Assembly: GCA_019916065.1 (NCBI GenBank)
Contig: CM034233.1
Location: 1,798,001 to 1,862,000, forward strand
DNA: 64,000 nucleotides
DNA from: Vitellaria paradoxa
Taxonomy: Eukaryota; Streptophyta; Magnoliopsida; Ericales; Sapotaceae
Reading direction: 5' to 3'
Shown here: positions 34,632 to 45,236 of the stretch, piece by piece
Numbering within the stretch: position 1 is the stretch's first letter
Layout: every line of letters starts with the position of its first letter
Translations under genes and position numbers: made by a program
The notes under the pieces: generated by a model
What the model saw: the letters and a program-made list of their open reading frames with translations, nothing else
What the model was told of the DNA's origin: nothing
Database searches by the model: none

Positions 34632-35726
34632 CTGGAAGTGGGTTTGCTTTCTTGTGCTAATTGATGGAATATTCATATGGGTTTTGTAGATGGACCCTGT
34701 TAACTTTCAGTTGTTCACTGAATTGAATTTGTGATATATGGGATTGCATTTTTTTATTTTTTATTTTTCTTGTTAGGGATTCATAATGAATTGGTTTAGC
34801 TGCAGTGATTTTATTTTCATGTCAATGGGCAATTTCTTCCTGGGTATTAATTTGATGATTCAATCAATGATTCCTTGTGGTGACTTGTGCTTGTCATTTA
34901 CCCATGCATATGGAATCACAATTTATAACTTGATGAGTTCCGGTTGTAACCAGATGGAGAAGTTAGATTGCATGCTCACGTCTATCTCAACTAGTAGTTG
35001 GACTAACCTAACTAATCTAAACTAATTTGAGATAGAAATTGAATTGAAACTATTTGAATAAAGTTCTAAATGAAATTATATTCAAAACTAAGAAAGTAAA
35101 GGGGGCTTTAATAAGGTAGAGTTGGTTTAGGCATTTTTTCGAACATCTATTAGGCGTGGTATTCGCAACTCAAAAGAATTAAGATGAGAAAACTCCAATC
35201 CATCAGTCGCGGATTGAATCGGAGAATTGAGCTTTGAAAGTACAAAAACAATAGAATGCAATGTGTTTTGAAAGAATTAGAGCTTTATTAATTAGGTAGT
35301 TGTTAGTCTAGGTATTAATTGTACCAAAACTTGGTTGGTTAACAACTAAAATAACCCAAACATTCAATAAAGAAAATGAAATATTAAAAGCATCAAACAA
35401 TTGGTTGCTTTAAAGAGCCCATGTAGAGTGGATGAGACACCTAGAACCAAGTAATTAGTTTTCCATGGCTATGAATTACACTCTATTCAAGAGAGCAGGG
35501 AAGTCCTAGCTATGCAGGCTAAGGCCTCTCCTAATCTCTACCTAAAAGGAAGTCTCTTCTGAAACTAACCTTAAGTATTTATAGCGCCCTCAATTTAGAA
35601 CTATAATTTTATATAATTATCCCCGAAAAGTGCAGGTTTCATCTTCCTCACGTCTGGACGTTCCCCTTGGTTTTTAGTGAATCAGCCTAAATACAATCCA
35701 TGTTAAGCTCAGTTAATTGACATAGG
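34632..35726. other. S13 trailer and intergenic sequence up to the retrotransposon
   Basis: The first 100-200 bases are probably trailer. The rest has no recognised gene or repeat. It ends at the GACTC target site of the adjacent retrotransposon. Confidence 0.5.
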
Positions 35727-35731
35727 GACTC

Positions 35732-36514
35732 TGTTGCACTTGCGAGCCTTTCTTTGCCTTGCCTTTACCTATGGTGGCAATGACAAGGAACTCAAATCTA
35801 CAAAAATGGTGTTTCGAGGGCACCCGACCTCCTTAAGAAAGAAATAATTTCTTAGAATTCATCCCCTATTTCATTATTTACAGGGCTTTTTATAGTCAAA
35901 AGTATAACAAATAGTTAACTAAGGTTAATTCCTAATTGGGGTTAACTCTCAGCTAACTCATATAGTTGCTAACTGTGTAACTACTAACAAAATTTAGTTT
36001 CAACAGAATTGGACTCTAACAAACTGATACAAACTTATTTAAATGGGGTCTGATGATGAATTAACCCAATCACATAAGAGGAATGGACTTGGGTTGGGTT
36101 GTTACTTGGGCCACTCTCCAACCTTAACTACTGCTTCAGTGCTCGACCCAATCACCATGTTAATGATCCAGCTGAATTAACCTCTTTACTTGTTCCATAC
36201 GCTGCTGTCTTGTCTCCTCAGTACAGCTCACCTATTCCAGAACAGCTTGCATCATCTCCTTTATCTATCCCCACTTGAGCCTTCTTCTTTGATCTGAGCC
36301 GTTGGTGCTGGACACATGTTAACGTTGGATTGAGAATGTCTGAGTCACAGTCCTATCCATTTCCTTCTGCTGAACCGAGGTTAATCTGAAGACCTTTACC
36401 ATCATTTCTTCCATTATTAGCTTCAATTTCTTCTTCTTGCAGATCTGTCATCAATTTCTCATTTTCTTCTATTCATTTTCCACTATTTGTTGTTTGTAAA
36501 CTGGTTGTATTACT
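35732..36514 (-). repeat. 3' LTR of the chromovirus (783 bp)
   Basis: On the minus strand it runs from GTAATACAACC at the right to GTGCAACA at the left. The first base is A where the 5' LTR has T, so the TG end is mutated. It aligns with the 5' LTR at both ends, but its central 543 bases have no counterpart there. Confidence 0.9.
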
Positions 36515-36528
36515 ATTACCCCCCTCGC
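36515..36528 (-). promoter_or_regulatory. Polypurine tract of the chromovirus
   Basis: The minus strand reads GCGAGGGGGGTAAT directly beside the 3' LTR. This is the position and composition of a plus-strand primer for reverse transcription. Confidence 0.8.
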
Positions 36529-37020
36529 AAAAATCGACCTTGTCCTTAAGGTCCAAATCTGGGTACTCTGCTTGAAGTTTGTACTTCTTCTCCCAAGTGG
36601 TGTTGTTCACTGGTTGTCCCTGTCATTGAATCAAGAACTCTGTAAAAGAATGGTGGCCACAACGACGGTTGCGGATAGCAAGAGGATCTTTTTTAGTACG
36701 GGTAATAGATGGCCCCTGTTATCTGTAGGGGGTAAATGAGGTAAAACCTGTTTATTTTCTTCTATTTTAGCTTTCAATTGGGAAATATGAAAAACATGAT
36801 GGATTTGCGAGTGTGGAGGTAGCTGAAGCTTATAGGCTACTTCCCCAATTTTTTGAACTATTTGAAATGGTCCAAAAAATTTTGGGGCCAATTTGAGATT
36901 TCTACGGCACTTAACTGTTAACTGCCTGTAGGGTTGTAATTTGAGAAAAACCCAATCACCAACTGAAAATTACTTTTCTGTTTTGTGTTTGTCAGCTTGT
37001 AACTTCATTCGGTTCTGTGT
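36529..37020 (-). pseudogene. Chromovirus integrase C-terminal region and chromodomain, frameshifted
   Basis: An open stretch at 36631..36891 holds [19 protein letters not shown] and [10 protein letters not shown], the end of a chromovirus integrase. It then loses frame. The chromodomain continues in another frame down to about 36533, with NNTTWEKKY and a terminal DLKDKVDF. Chromodomains steer insertion towards particular chromatin. Upstream residues to about 37020 are present but broken by stops. Confidence 0.8.
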
Positions 37021-37720
37021 TTGCAACAAATGACTTTTGAGTAGTTGAAAAATTTTTTGATGAGATATTAGCAACTTGTCCACTGTAAGAACTTCGGTTA
37101 GCCCTTCAATGTAGTGCCTAAGCTTAGGAGGTTGGACCCCATATATCATAGGGTGTCATTTTGATGGCAGAATGCTAGCTTGTGTTATACCAATATTCAG
37201 CTAAACAGAGCCATTGGGACCAAAGGGCTGGGGATTCTAAAATATAACACCTCAAATAAGTTTCAATGCATTTGTTTGTTACCTCTGTCTGCCCATCTGT
37301 CTGGGGGTGGAAACTGGAACTAAAATTCAAAGATGACCCCAAAAGTCTGAATAATTCCCTCCAAAATTTGCTTGTGAAAGTTGGATCCCTATCTGATAAG
37401 GGTGAGTCAAAGAAATATAATGTGCATATTTAGTTAACCTATTGATGATAACCCAGATAACTGAGAACCTCTGAAAAAGGGGTATGCCTTTAATAAAATC
37501 CATGGAAATGTCTGACCAACTAGTTTTTGGAATGGGTAGTGGTTGTAGCCTTTTAGCAGGGCTGTATTTTCTGGTTTGCTTGTTTGGTAGATTGTACATT
37601 CCTGCACCAATTTGATAATATCTTTCTTCATATGTGGCCAATAAAAATCATGCTGTGCTTTTTTGAGTGTCTTGGTAAGTCCTCCATGGCCCCCAGTAGC
37701 ATCATTGTGGATGTACTGTA
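37021..37720 (-). pseudogene. Chromovirus integrase zinc-binding and catalytic regions, disrupted
   Basis: The frame that continues from RNase H contains the H-x-H-C part of the HHCC zinc site (HNDATGGHGG ... CTIY), but the second Cys is replaced by Tyr. The core block with ISMDFIKGIP lies at 37327..37641 in another frame. [13 protein letters not shown] follows further left in a third frame. At least two frameshifts are needed to read through. Confidence 0.85.
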
Positions 37721-38558
37721 GTACTTGTGACTTTAGAATTCTATGATCTGGAACATAAATCATCTTTTTATAAAATAGAACACCTTGTTGAACTGAATAT
37801 TTGAGACTTGTGATTGTTTCTGGCTGTATTTGTTGGAGGATAGTCTGGATTCTGTTGTCATGTGCATGAGCTGCCCTTACATCCTTAAAGAAAGTAGTGG
37901 TTGGCCCTGCAATAGAAATAGGACAACACAAAGCATGAACATTAGTAATACCATCATCTTCATGTAGCCTTGAAAGAGTATCAACCACCTTGTTATCTAC
38001 CCCTTGTTTATATTCAATTGTAAAATTATATCCCAATAATTTGGATATCCACTTCTGCTGCATAGGAGTTCCAATACGCTGTTCTAGTAAGAACTTAAGA
38101 CTGTGATGGTTAGTCTTAATTATGAAAATTTGTCCCAACAGATAGGGCCTCTACTTTTTTACAGCCTGAATTAGTGCATAGGTTGACATCAACAATGTTC
38201 TTCCCTTCAATGCTTGGCTGAAAAAGGCAATGGGTCTTTTTTCTTGCATTAACACTGCCCCCACCCTAGAACCTGAGGCATCACACTCTATAGTGAAAAC
38301 CTTTGAGAAATCTGGTAGAATGAGCACTGGTGGTTGAGTTACTGCCTGTTTAAGTTATTGAAATGCTGACTCTGCTGCATTAGACCATTTAAAGGAATTT
38401 TTCGTGAGCAAATCAGTAAGTGGCTTTGCTATTCCCCCATAACCTTTGATGAATCTTCTATAATAACCTGTAAGACTCAAGAATTCTCTCAAGGACTTAA
38501 TATTCTTAGGATTAGGCCACTCCAACATGGCTTGAATCTTTTTTGGATCAGCCTTTAC
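37721..38558 (-). pseudogene. Chromovirus RNase H region, disrupted
   Basis: The open frame at 37434..38138 starts with IIKTNHHSLKFLLEQRIGTPMQ, the C-terminal part of a Gypsy RNase H, followed by the linker to integrase. The N-terminal RNase H part (about 38140-38500) is present but crossed by stops. Confidence 0.8.
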
Positions 38559-39026
38559 TCATTGGCTTGAAATCAAATGGCCCAAATAGTCTACCTCCAA
38601 ATATCCAAATTTACATTTGGATTCCTTAGCAAACAGCTGGTGTTTGTGAAGTAATTGTAAAATCAACTCCAAATGTCTCACATGCTCATCAATAGATTTA
38701 CTGTAGACCAAGATGTCATCAAAAAACACCATAATAAATCTCCTCAAATATGGTCTAAAAAGGTCATTCATCAAGTATTGAAAGGTTGCTGGGGCATTTG
38801 TTAGCCCGAAGGCCATGACTAGGAACTTATAGTACGCAGAGTATGTCCTAAAGGCTGTTTTAGGAACATCTTTTGGTGACATTCTGATCTGATGATACCC
38901 AGACCTTAAGTCCAACTTAGAAAAAATAGAAGCACCATTAAGCTCATCTAACAGTTCATCTATAACTGGAATGGGATATTTATCTTTAATAGTGACTTGA
39001 TTTAAGGCCTGATAGTCCACACACAT
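38559..39026 (-). pseudogene. Chromovirus reverse transcriptase core
   Basis: A 155-residue open stretch spans fingers and palm: [19 protein letters not shown], then [34 protein letters not shown], and the catalytic FFDDILVYS (the FxDD form common in Gypsy elements). The key Asp residues are intact, but stops lie on both sides, so no complete polymerase can be made. Confidence 0.92.
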
Positions 39027-39554
39027 CCTCCAAGTTCCATCAGCCTTTCTTACTAGTATAACTGGTGAAGAAAATGGGGACTGGCTGGGCTGTATTAGCC
39101 CTAATTTAAGTAAATCCTTTACTATTTTTTCTCTCTTCTTTCTGGAAATGAGGATACCTGTATGGCCTGCTGGAGATTGGTTGTGTGCCTTCTTTCAAAA
39201 CAATCTAGTGTTCATAGCCTCTCACTAGTGGAAGCCCCGTTGGTTCCTCAAAAACTTGTTTAAATCTCTGCAACACTTCATGAATTTTTGAAATTGCTTC
39301 AGCTGATTATGGTAACTGCAATTCTATTGACTGCTCAGTAATTATATGAAATAGCTGCAAAAGAATTCCTTTGCTTACCAACCCTCGTATATGTTGTAAT
39401 CCTACATTCTCAATATACTCTGTATTCTCCTGTAACCCCCTAATGTTGACCTACTGATTACCTTTTTGAAAAGTCATGAATAATGATGAAAAATCAAATA
39501 TAATAGGGCCTAGAGTTCTCAGCCACTGTATCTTAAGGACAATATCACAACCAG

Positions 39555-40154
39555 TTAAAGGAAGTAGCAAGAAATCAATAGAAAACATATATTGCCTTGA
39601 ATTTGTAATTTCACCTGTTTGCATTCACCTCCATTGTTGACAGTTTCCCCATTAGCTACCTTTACTGTTAGAGGCTTACCACTTTTCACTGGTAACTTGT
39701 AGTATTTGGCTATTCTTGGATCGAAGAAATTGTGGGTACTACTCGAATCTATTAAGATTGTCCACTGTCTTCCTCTAATGTACCCTATTAGCCTTACTGT
39801 TTTTGGTTGAGGAGTCCCAATTATGGCATGGAGAGTTATTTCTGGCTCTATAACTTCTTCAACCATCTCTACCATATTTCCTCCCTCCTCTTCATCACAG
39901 TAGACTGATTCAAGCACAAACAACTTAGGATTCTTGCACACATGGTTTCTTTGCCATTTTTTATCACAGTTAAAGCATAGCCCTTTCTTCCTTCTTTTTT
40001 CAACTTCTGTAGAGCTGAGTTTTTGGATAGGCAATTTACTAATCACATTTATATTACCCATTTTAGATGTCTTCTCATGCTCTTGTGAATTAACAACCAA
40101 TGGGGGTTTCCAAACAGAATTTTTGTTGGAACTTAAACCCAAACTACTTTTCAT
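39555..40154 (-). pseudogene. Chromovirus gag zinc knuckle and aspartic protease
   Basis: The open frame has the zinc knuckle CFNCDKKWQRNHVC near its start and the protease further on. The protease active site reads LIDSSSTHNF where the family has an Asp-Ser/Thr-Gly triplet, so the Gly is replaced by Ser and activity is doubtful even apart from the truncation. Confidence 0.85.
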
Positions 40155-40174
40155 ACTGAAATTAGGGGAAGTCC

Positions 40175-40961
40175 CTATTCTAATCCTACTTTGCTGTTTT
40201 TTAGTGCCAAAATGTTTTCTTCCTGCAATCTGGCGAGGCTAAATGCCTTGGTTAAACTTTCTGGATTGAACATATGAACTGAGTATCTTATCTTCTCCCT
40301 TAACCTCGTTAAAAAAATACTGAGTTTGTGTTGTTCACTCAATCCCTTAACCCTATTAAAGACTGCCTCAAATCTTGTTTTGAAATCTTCCACTGTAGGG
40401 GTCTATTTCAACCTAATCAGTTGGTCTAGAGGGTCTTCATACACATTTTCTCCAAATCTAGTGACAATAGCCTCAGAAAATTCTCCCCGACTCACCCCAA
40501 TCATAGAGTTCATAAAGTCTTGAAACCAAATTATAAGATTTACCTTCCATGTGCATTGATGCTATCTCCAATTTCTAATCTTCTGGAATTCCATAATGCT
40601 TGAAGAACTGGTTAGCCTTATAAAGCCATTCCAAGAGATTTTCTCTAGAAAATATTGGAAATGTCAACCTCACAGACTTCACCTGAATTCCACTGTATCC
40701 TCCATTGGACTGCTCCAGATTAGTCTGAACTTCTGGAGCTGATTGAGCTCCGTTGACCTCCTGATTTTGAGAGGATCTGGCTCCATGAATTTCTTCTTTG
40801 CTCTTTTGAATTGCTGTTACATCGGTCTGCAAATGTTGTGAGGTTTCTTCTTATCGGCCCAATCTTCTATTTATTGATTCTATCATATCCATTAACTGTT
40901 TCAATTATATCTGATTCTCCTGCTCTTGATGACTATGTAGGGAGGTAGATCTTCTTTCCAT
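40175..40961 (-). pseudogene. Chromovirus gag, N-terminal and capsid region, disrupted
   Basis: A start-like MERRSTSLHSHQEQEN lies at 40961, 18 bases inside the primer site. The frame has several stops. Capsid blocks are readable at 40575..40832 (LTFPIFSRENLLEWLYKANQ) and 40175..40393 (FKTRFEAVFNRVKGLSEQHK), typical of the retrotransposon gag family. Confidence 0.8.
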
Positions 40962-40978
40962 TGTGGCCGGATCCCACG

Positions 40979-40990
40979 GCTTTGTTACCA
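40979..40990 (-). promoter_or_regulatory. Primer-binding site (initiator tRNA-Met type)
   Basis: The minus strand reads TGGTAACAAAGC two bases after the LTR end. It matches 10 of 12 positions of the usual TGGTATCAGAGC. Confidence 0.85.
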
Positions 40991-40992
40991 AT

Positions 40993-41232
40993 TGCTGCAC
41001 TTGCAAGCCTTTCTTGGCTTTGCCTTTACCTATGGTAGCAATGACAAGGAACTCAAATCTGCAAAGATGGTGTTTCGAGGACAACCAGCCTCCTTAGGTT
41101 AATCTGAAGACCTTTACCATCACTTCTTCCATTGTTAGCTTCAGTTTCTTCTTCTTGCAGATCTGTCATCAATTTCTCCTTTTCTTCTATTCATTTTCCA
41201 CTATTTGCTGTTTGTAAACTGGTTGTATTACA
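40993..41232 (-). repeat. 5' LTR of the chromovirus, 240 bp, internally shortened
   Basis: On the minus strand it begins TGTAATACAACC and ends GTGCAGCA. Its two halves match the outer parts of the 783-bp 3' LTR (about 88% and 96% by eye) and meet near 41095. The missing middle would hold most of the LTR promoter region, so the element is probably silent. Confidence 0.9.
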
Positions 41233-41237
41233 GACTC

Positions 41238-41988
41238 AGCGATGGTGCATCCATGCATAAGCCTCGACATTACAGCAACTTTAGTTCCTTTGGGCCCCAA
41301 TGCAGCTCAAGCCACGTCCCAACTAGAGAAGTCGAGGGTGCTTATGCACATTATGTAATTACACTTAAAACCATGTAGCATTGAGAAGTAAAGCTGTTTG
41401 GTTTCTCTCAATCGGCTGCCTCCATTTCCCTTCTCATCTTGTTACCTGCACAATTTCCATGCACTTTGCTTATTAATTCTTGCAGCTGTTTTCACTGAGA
41501 AAAATTTCATCATATGTTGATGTCTAGCATTTCCCAAAGGCTCCATGATCTTGCCAGTTCTGTTACAGATAAAAAAAATTGCTGTGGTGAATTTAAATAA
41601 GTACTGAATAAGAAGTGAAACTACAATACGTCATGTTTGATATTTAAATAAATATTGCCTGATAGAAAAATTTATATATGAGTTAAAAAAAAAAGCTAAC
41701 TCATATAAATAAAAAATGTTGAACTGGGAAGTACAACACATTAATTCAATCCATATATATATGGATAATTGAACCTAGACATCAAAATTGGTCATCCTTA
41801 GGTATCTCTTGCTTATCAAGTTTACTCAAATCTCATTCATATTTCTATTTTCCCTAAAGTTATGCATCATCTGTCTTATTCCCAGTTAACCTAAATAGAA
41901 AGTATTTTCTTTCATGACCTACAGAATAGCAAAAGTGAAATAGAGAAGTGCATTAAGAGACTATAGGCTTCCTGTAATGTTGAAGAGA
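41238..41988. other. Spacer between the chromovirus and the hAT element
   Basis: Host flank with no recognised gene. On the minus strand 41240..41350 has a codon-like stretch with one internal stop (see findings). A (TA)n word lies at 41754-41762. Confidence 0.45.
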
Positions 41989-42007
41989 TTTTTATATAGG
42001 GATGTAA

Positions 42008-42210
42008 ATGGGTCAGGTCGGCCCGAGACCCGGCCCAGCCCGGCCCAGAAATGACCCGACCCAAGCTCGGCCCACCTTTCGTACGAGCCTGACCCGACCC
42101 CGCCCCTCCCTCCCCTGGGTCAGGGCTTGGGTCGCCCTCAGCCCGACCCGACCCGGCCCGAGTCGCCCCGACCCGACTGACCTGCCCAGTTTGCCCCGCC
42201 CCCACCCCCT
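42008..42210. repeat. Left subterminal repeats of the hAT element
   Basis: A GC-rich array of short CCCGACCC/GGCCCAGCC-type words in otherwise AT-rich DNA. The right end (45070..45215) carries the reverse-complement type, GGGTCGG. Such subterminal words are the known binding sites of hAT transposases in other families; here the role is inferred. Confidence 0.8.
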
Positions 42211-42671
42211 CTTTTGGCCGTTCTGCTTGGTAGAACGTTCAAATTTTTTTTTTCCAACGGCCCTCGTCTAGCACAGCAGTAATAGCAGAAGCCGTTATGC
42301 AGTGCAGAACGGTGATCAATGGTCTAAATTTTTTTTTTAATTACAAATAAATTTTAAAAAATTACAAAACTCCCCAACCCTCTCCCATTATAAATACCCT
42401 ACACTCACATTCACTCACCCTCACAAAAAATTAACAAAAATTCTCTCCAAATTTCTACACTACCAAGCTACTAACACTCAAGTGTGCTCTTAATTGTGCT
42501 CAAGTGCATTCCATTTTATCAAATTTGAAGTTAAGATTTCAACTTTCAAGATCAAGTGATGCAAGACTTCAAATTATTTCAAGTTAGTATTTAATTATTT
42601 TTTTTAATTTGCATACATACATTTTTTTAATTTGCATAATTTAATTTTTTTTATTAAATTATTTTTTCTAA

Positions 42672-44773
42672 ATGGATCCACGGGACGCTCATTTTTTTGA
42701 TTTGAAGGGTAGAGACTCAATATCCTTTCCCTCTCAAGAACAAGTGGAACAATTTGCATCACCACAAATACCAACACCTACTACCACAGTTGGTGATGTT
42801 GGTACATCATCTTCCCCTCGCGCCTAACACCAGCGTACTACTTCAAAAGCATGGGATTTTTTTATTAGAATTCAATGTGATGATGGAATGCATAAGGATA
42901 AATGTGTTATTTGTGGGGATTTATTAGATGGTAGAACTATATCTGGAACTAGTTATTTAAAAATACATTTAAATAGAAGGCACCAACAGGATTCTCGCGT
43001 TAATAGCTTAATTGATCAATATTTTTCACATACAACACAAAGTCAATTAGGTAATGAAGGGGGTAATTTTGATATTTTTTCTTATGACCCTACAAAAATA
43101 CAAAATAATTTAGTTAGATATATTGTTAAAAATGAGCAATCATTTACAATGAGTGAAAATCGATATTTTGAATAATTTATTCGCGAAAGTTTTACACCAC
43201 AATATCGTGGTTTTTCAAGAAATACTTCAAAAAATAAAGTTTTACAAGATTTTGAATCAAAAAAGGATGAATTAAGAACTTATTTTACTAATTTTGAAGG
43301 AAATGTTTGCTTGACCGCCGATATGTAGAAATCTTGTCAAGATATTGAATATCCTTGTGTAACTGCACATTATATTGATGAAAATTAGAAAATAAATAAA
43401 CGCATTATTTCATTTAAATTAGTTGAACAGCCATTCACTAGATTCAGCGTGGGAGAACTTATTTTGCATGAACTTGCATCGTGGCAATTATCTACAAAAA
43501 TATTTTCTATTACTTTAGACAATGCTTCATATAATGATGTCTGTTTTAATTATTTAGCTAATGCGTTGTCTGCAAATGGTTCATTATTTCGTGGTCATTG
43601 TTGTGGCCGTATACTTAATTTAATTGTAAATGATGGATTGAACATTTATGAATCTTCTATTGTAAAAATAAAAAGAGTTGTAGTTTGTGCCATGAGCTCT
43701 CCAAAAAAATTAGTCTATTTGCTGGCATTTGCGATCAAATTGGTTTAAAACCTAGAAAATTACTAATGGAAATTAATATAAGATGGAATTCAACCTATAT
43801 AATGTTAATCTTAAAAGTTGCTATTAAATATCAAAAAACAATTGATTTATTTATTTTAAATAATCAAGCTATTGGATTAGATAGTATTGAGCCAATTAAT
43901 TGGGCAAATGTAATTTTCTATAAATATTTTTTTACATGTTTTTGATGTTGCTACTAAAATATTTTGTGAAATTTATTATCCTACTTCTTCTACTATTATT
44001 TATCAATTAGGGGTTATTGATGAAATTTTTAACAAATATGGTGCCTAAGATTATTATGCTCTTTTGGTCGTTGTAATGAAAGGAAAAATTTGATAAATAT
44101 TTTAACCCACTTCTCATACATTTTGGTATTGCTACTATTTTAGACCCGATGTTTAAAGAATATCTTTTCTTTTAATTATTAGAGATGATATATGAGCATG
44201 AAAGTGCCCAAGAACAATTATATCAAATTAAACAGGAAATGCAAACTCTATTGGGTCGGTATAATAGCAATCGTACAACTGTCCAACCAACTATGACCAC
44301 AACGTCCTCTTCTCACTGTGACTTTGGTGGCAATACGTCCATTTGGAGAAGAATAATATTCCGACGAACAGATGCATCAACAAGTGCAAGTGCAAGTTCA
44401 AATTTATTCGACCTCCAACGTTATCTTGGTACACCTCTAATAGAAAATGAAGATGATTTCAGTCTTTTAGACTGGTGGAAGGGATAACAATCAAAGTTTC
44501 CAATTCTTTCAACTTTAGCTCGTGATATACTCGCATTTTCAGTTTCTACTGTAGCATCCAAGCAAGTATTTAGTGCTAGTGGACGTGTTATCAGTCAATT
44601 CAGGAGTCGACTGGCCCTTCCGATAGTAGAAGCCTTGATGTATTTACGAGATTGGAATCTTGCAGAAAATAGACAATAGGAAGATGCCGAAAAAGAGTAA
44701 CCTGCCATTGATTTTGATGCAATGTATTTAGGTGAAAGAGAAGAATACGCTAGTGGATCTAGTGATGAATAAT
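42672..44773 (+). pseudogene. hAT transposase pseudogene
   Basis: ATG at 42672 opens a frame that persists, with in-frame stops at 42825, 43173, 43326 and 43386, to a frameshift near 43746. A BED-type zinc finger (CVICG ... HLNRRH) lies at about 42903-42990. The central block has AHYIDEN, FSITLDNASYND and RILNLIVNDGL, matching the RNase H-like transposase core. A second segment in another frame (44185-44487) contains LDWWKG, and the dimerisation domain follows at about 44520-44650 (ILAFSVSTVASKQVFS, then EALMYLRDWN). Two of the stops replace conserved Trp codons. The protein cannot be made whole. Confidence 0.9.
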
Positions 44774-45069
44774 AAATTAATAATTATGTATAGATAGAGT
44801 AATATTTACAAATGATAGTAACTCTTATAGGTGCCAACCTAGTTGGGATGTATAGGACGTGAAGTGATGCACCTATTAATTACTCTATCATTTATTTATT
44901 TATTTTTATAATTTTACATTTATAAATTGTAATTTTAAATTTAATGTTAATTATGTAATTGGTTATTGTGTAATAAATTTTAATTTTTATCAATAATGAT
45001 TTTAATGTGTTTGTTTGAGTTTTATTTTTTATTTTATTTTTCTTGAAAAAAAATAAAAAATATTAAAAA

Positions 45070-45215
45070 AGGCCGGGTCGGTTGGGACAGGTCAGGGGTA
45101 GGTGGTGTGACCCTTGGCCTGACCCGGCTTGACCCGACCCGAAGATCAGCTGGGGCAGTAGGGGCGGGTCGGCTTATGGGCGGGTCGACCCGAATTCTCG
45201 GATTGGGTTGGCCCG
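45070..45215. repeat. Right subterminal repeats of the hAT element
   Basis: A GC-rich array of GGGTCGG/TGACCCG words mirroring the left array. Confidence 0.8.
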
Positions 45216-45236
45216 ATTTGCATCCCTAGTTTTATA

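Larger units (their letters stand above)
35727..41237 (-). mobile_element. Ty3/Gypsy chromovirus, full span but defective, with GACTC target duplications
   Basis: The element proper is 35732..41232 on the minus strand. GACTC flanks it at 35727..35731 and 41233..41237, the 5-bp duplication expected from its integrase. Reading right to left: 5' LTR, tRNA-Met primer site, gag with zinc knuckle, protease, reverse transcriptase, RNase H, integrase and a chromodomain end, then a purine tract and 3' LTR. That gene order plus the chromodomain marks a chromovirus of Ty3/Gypsy. Each reading frame is broken by stops or frameshifts, so it cannot move by itself. The LTRs differ at roughly 7-8% of aligned positions by eye, so the insertion is not recent. 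Confidence 0.95.
41997..45228 (+). mobile_element. hAT transposon, full length, inactivated
   Basis: The termini are TAGGGATGTAAATGGG at the left and, reverse-complemented, TAGGGATGCAAATCGG at the right. The flanks are TTTTTATA (41989..41996) and GTTTTATA (45229..45236), an 8-bp target duplication with one mismatch, as expected for hAT. Inside lies one transposase gene in sense, with BED zinc finger and hAT dimerisation regions, broken by stops and frameshifts. Both ends carry GC-rich subterminal repeats. Length 3232 bp. Confidence 0.95.
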
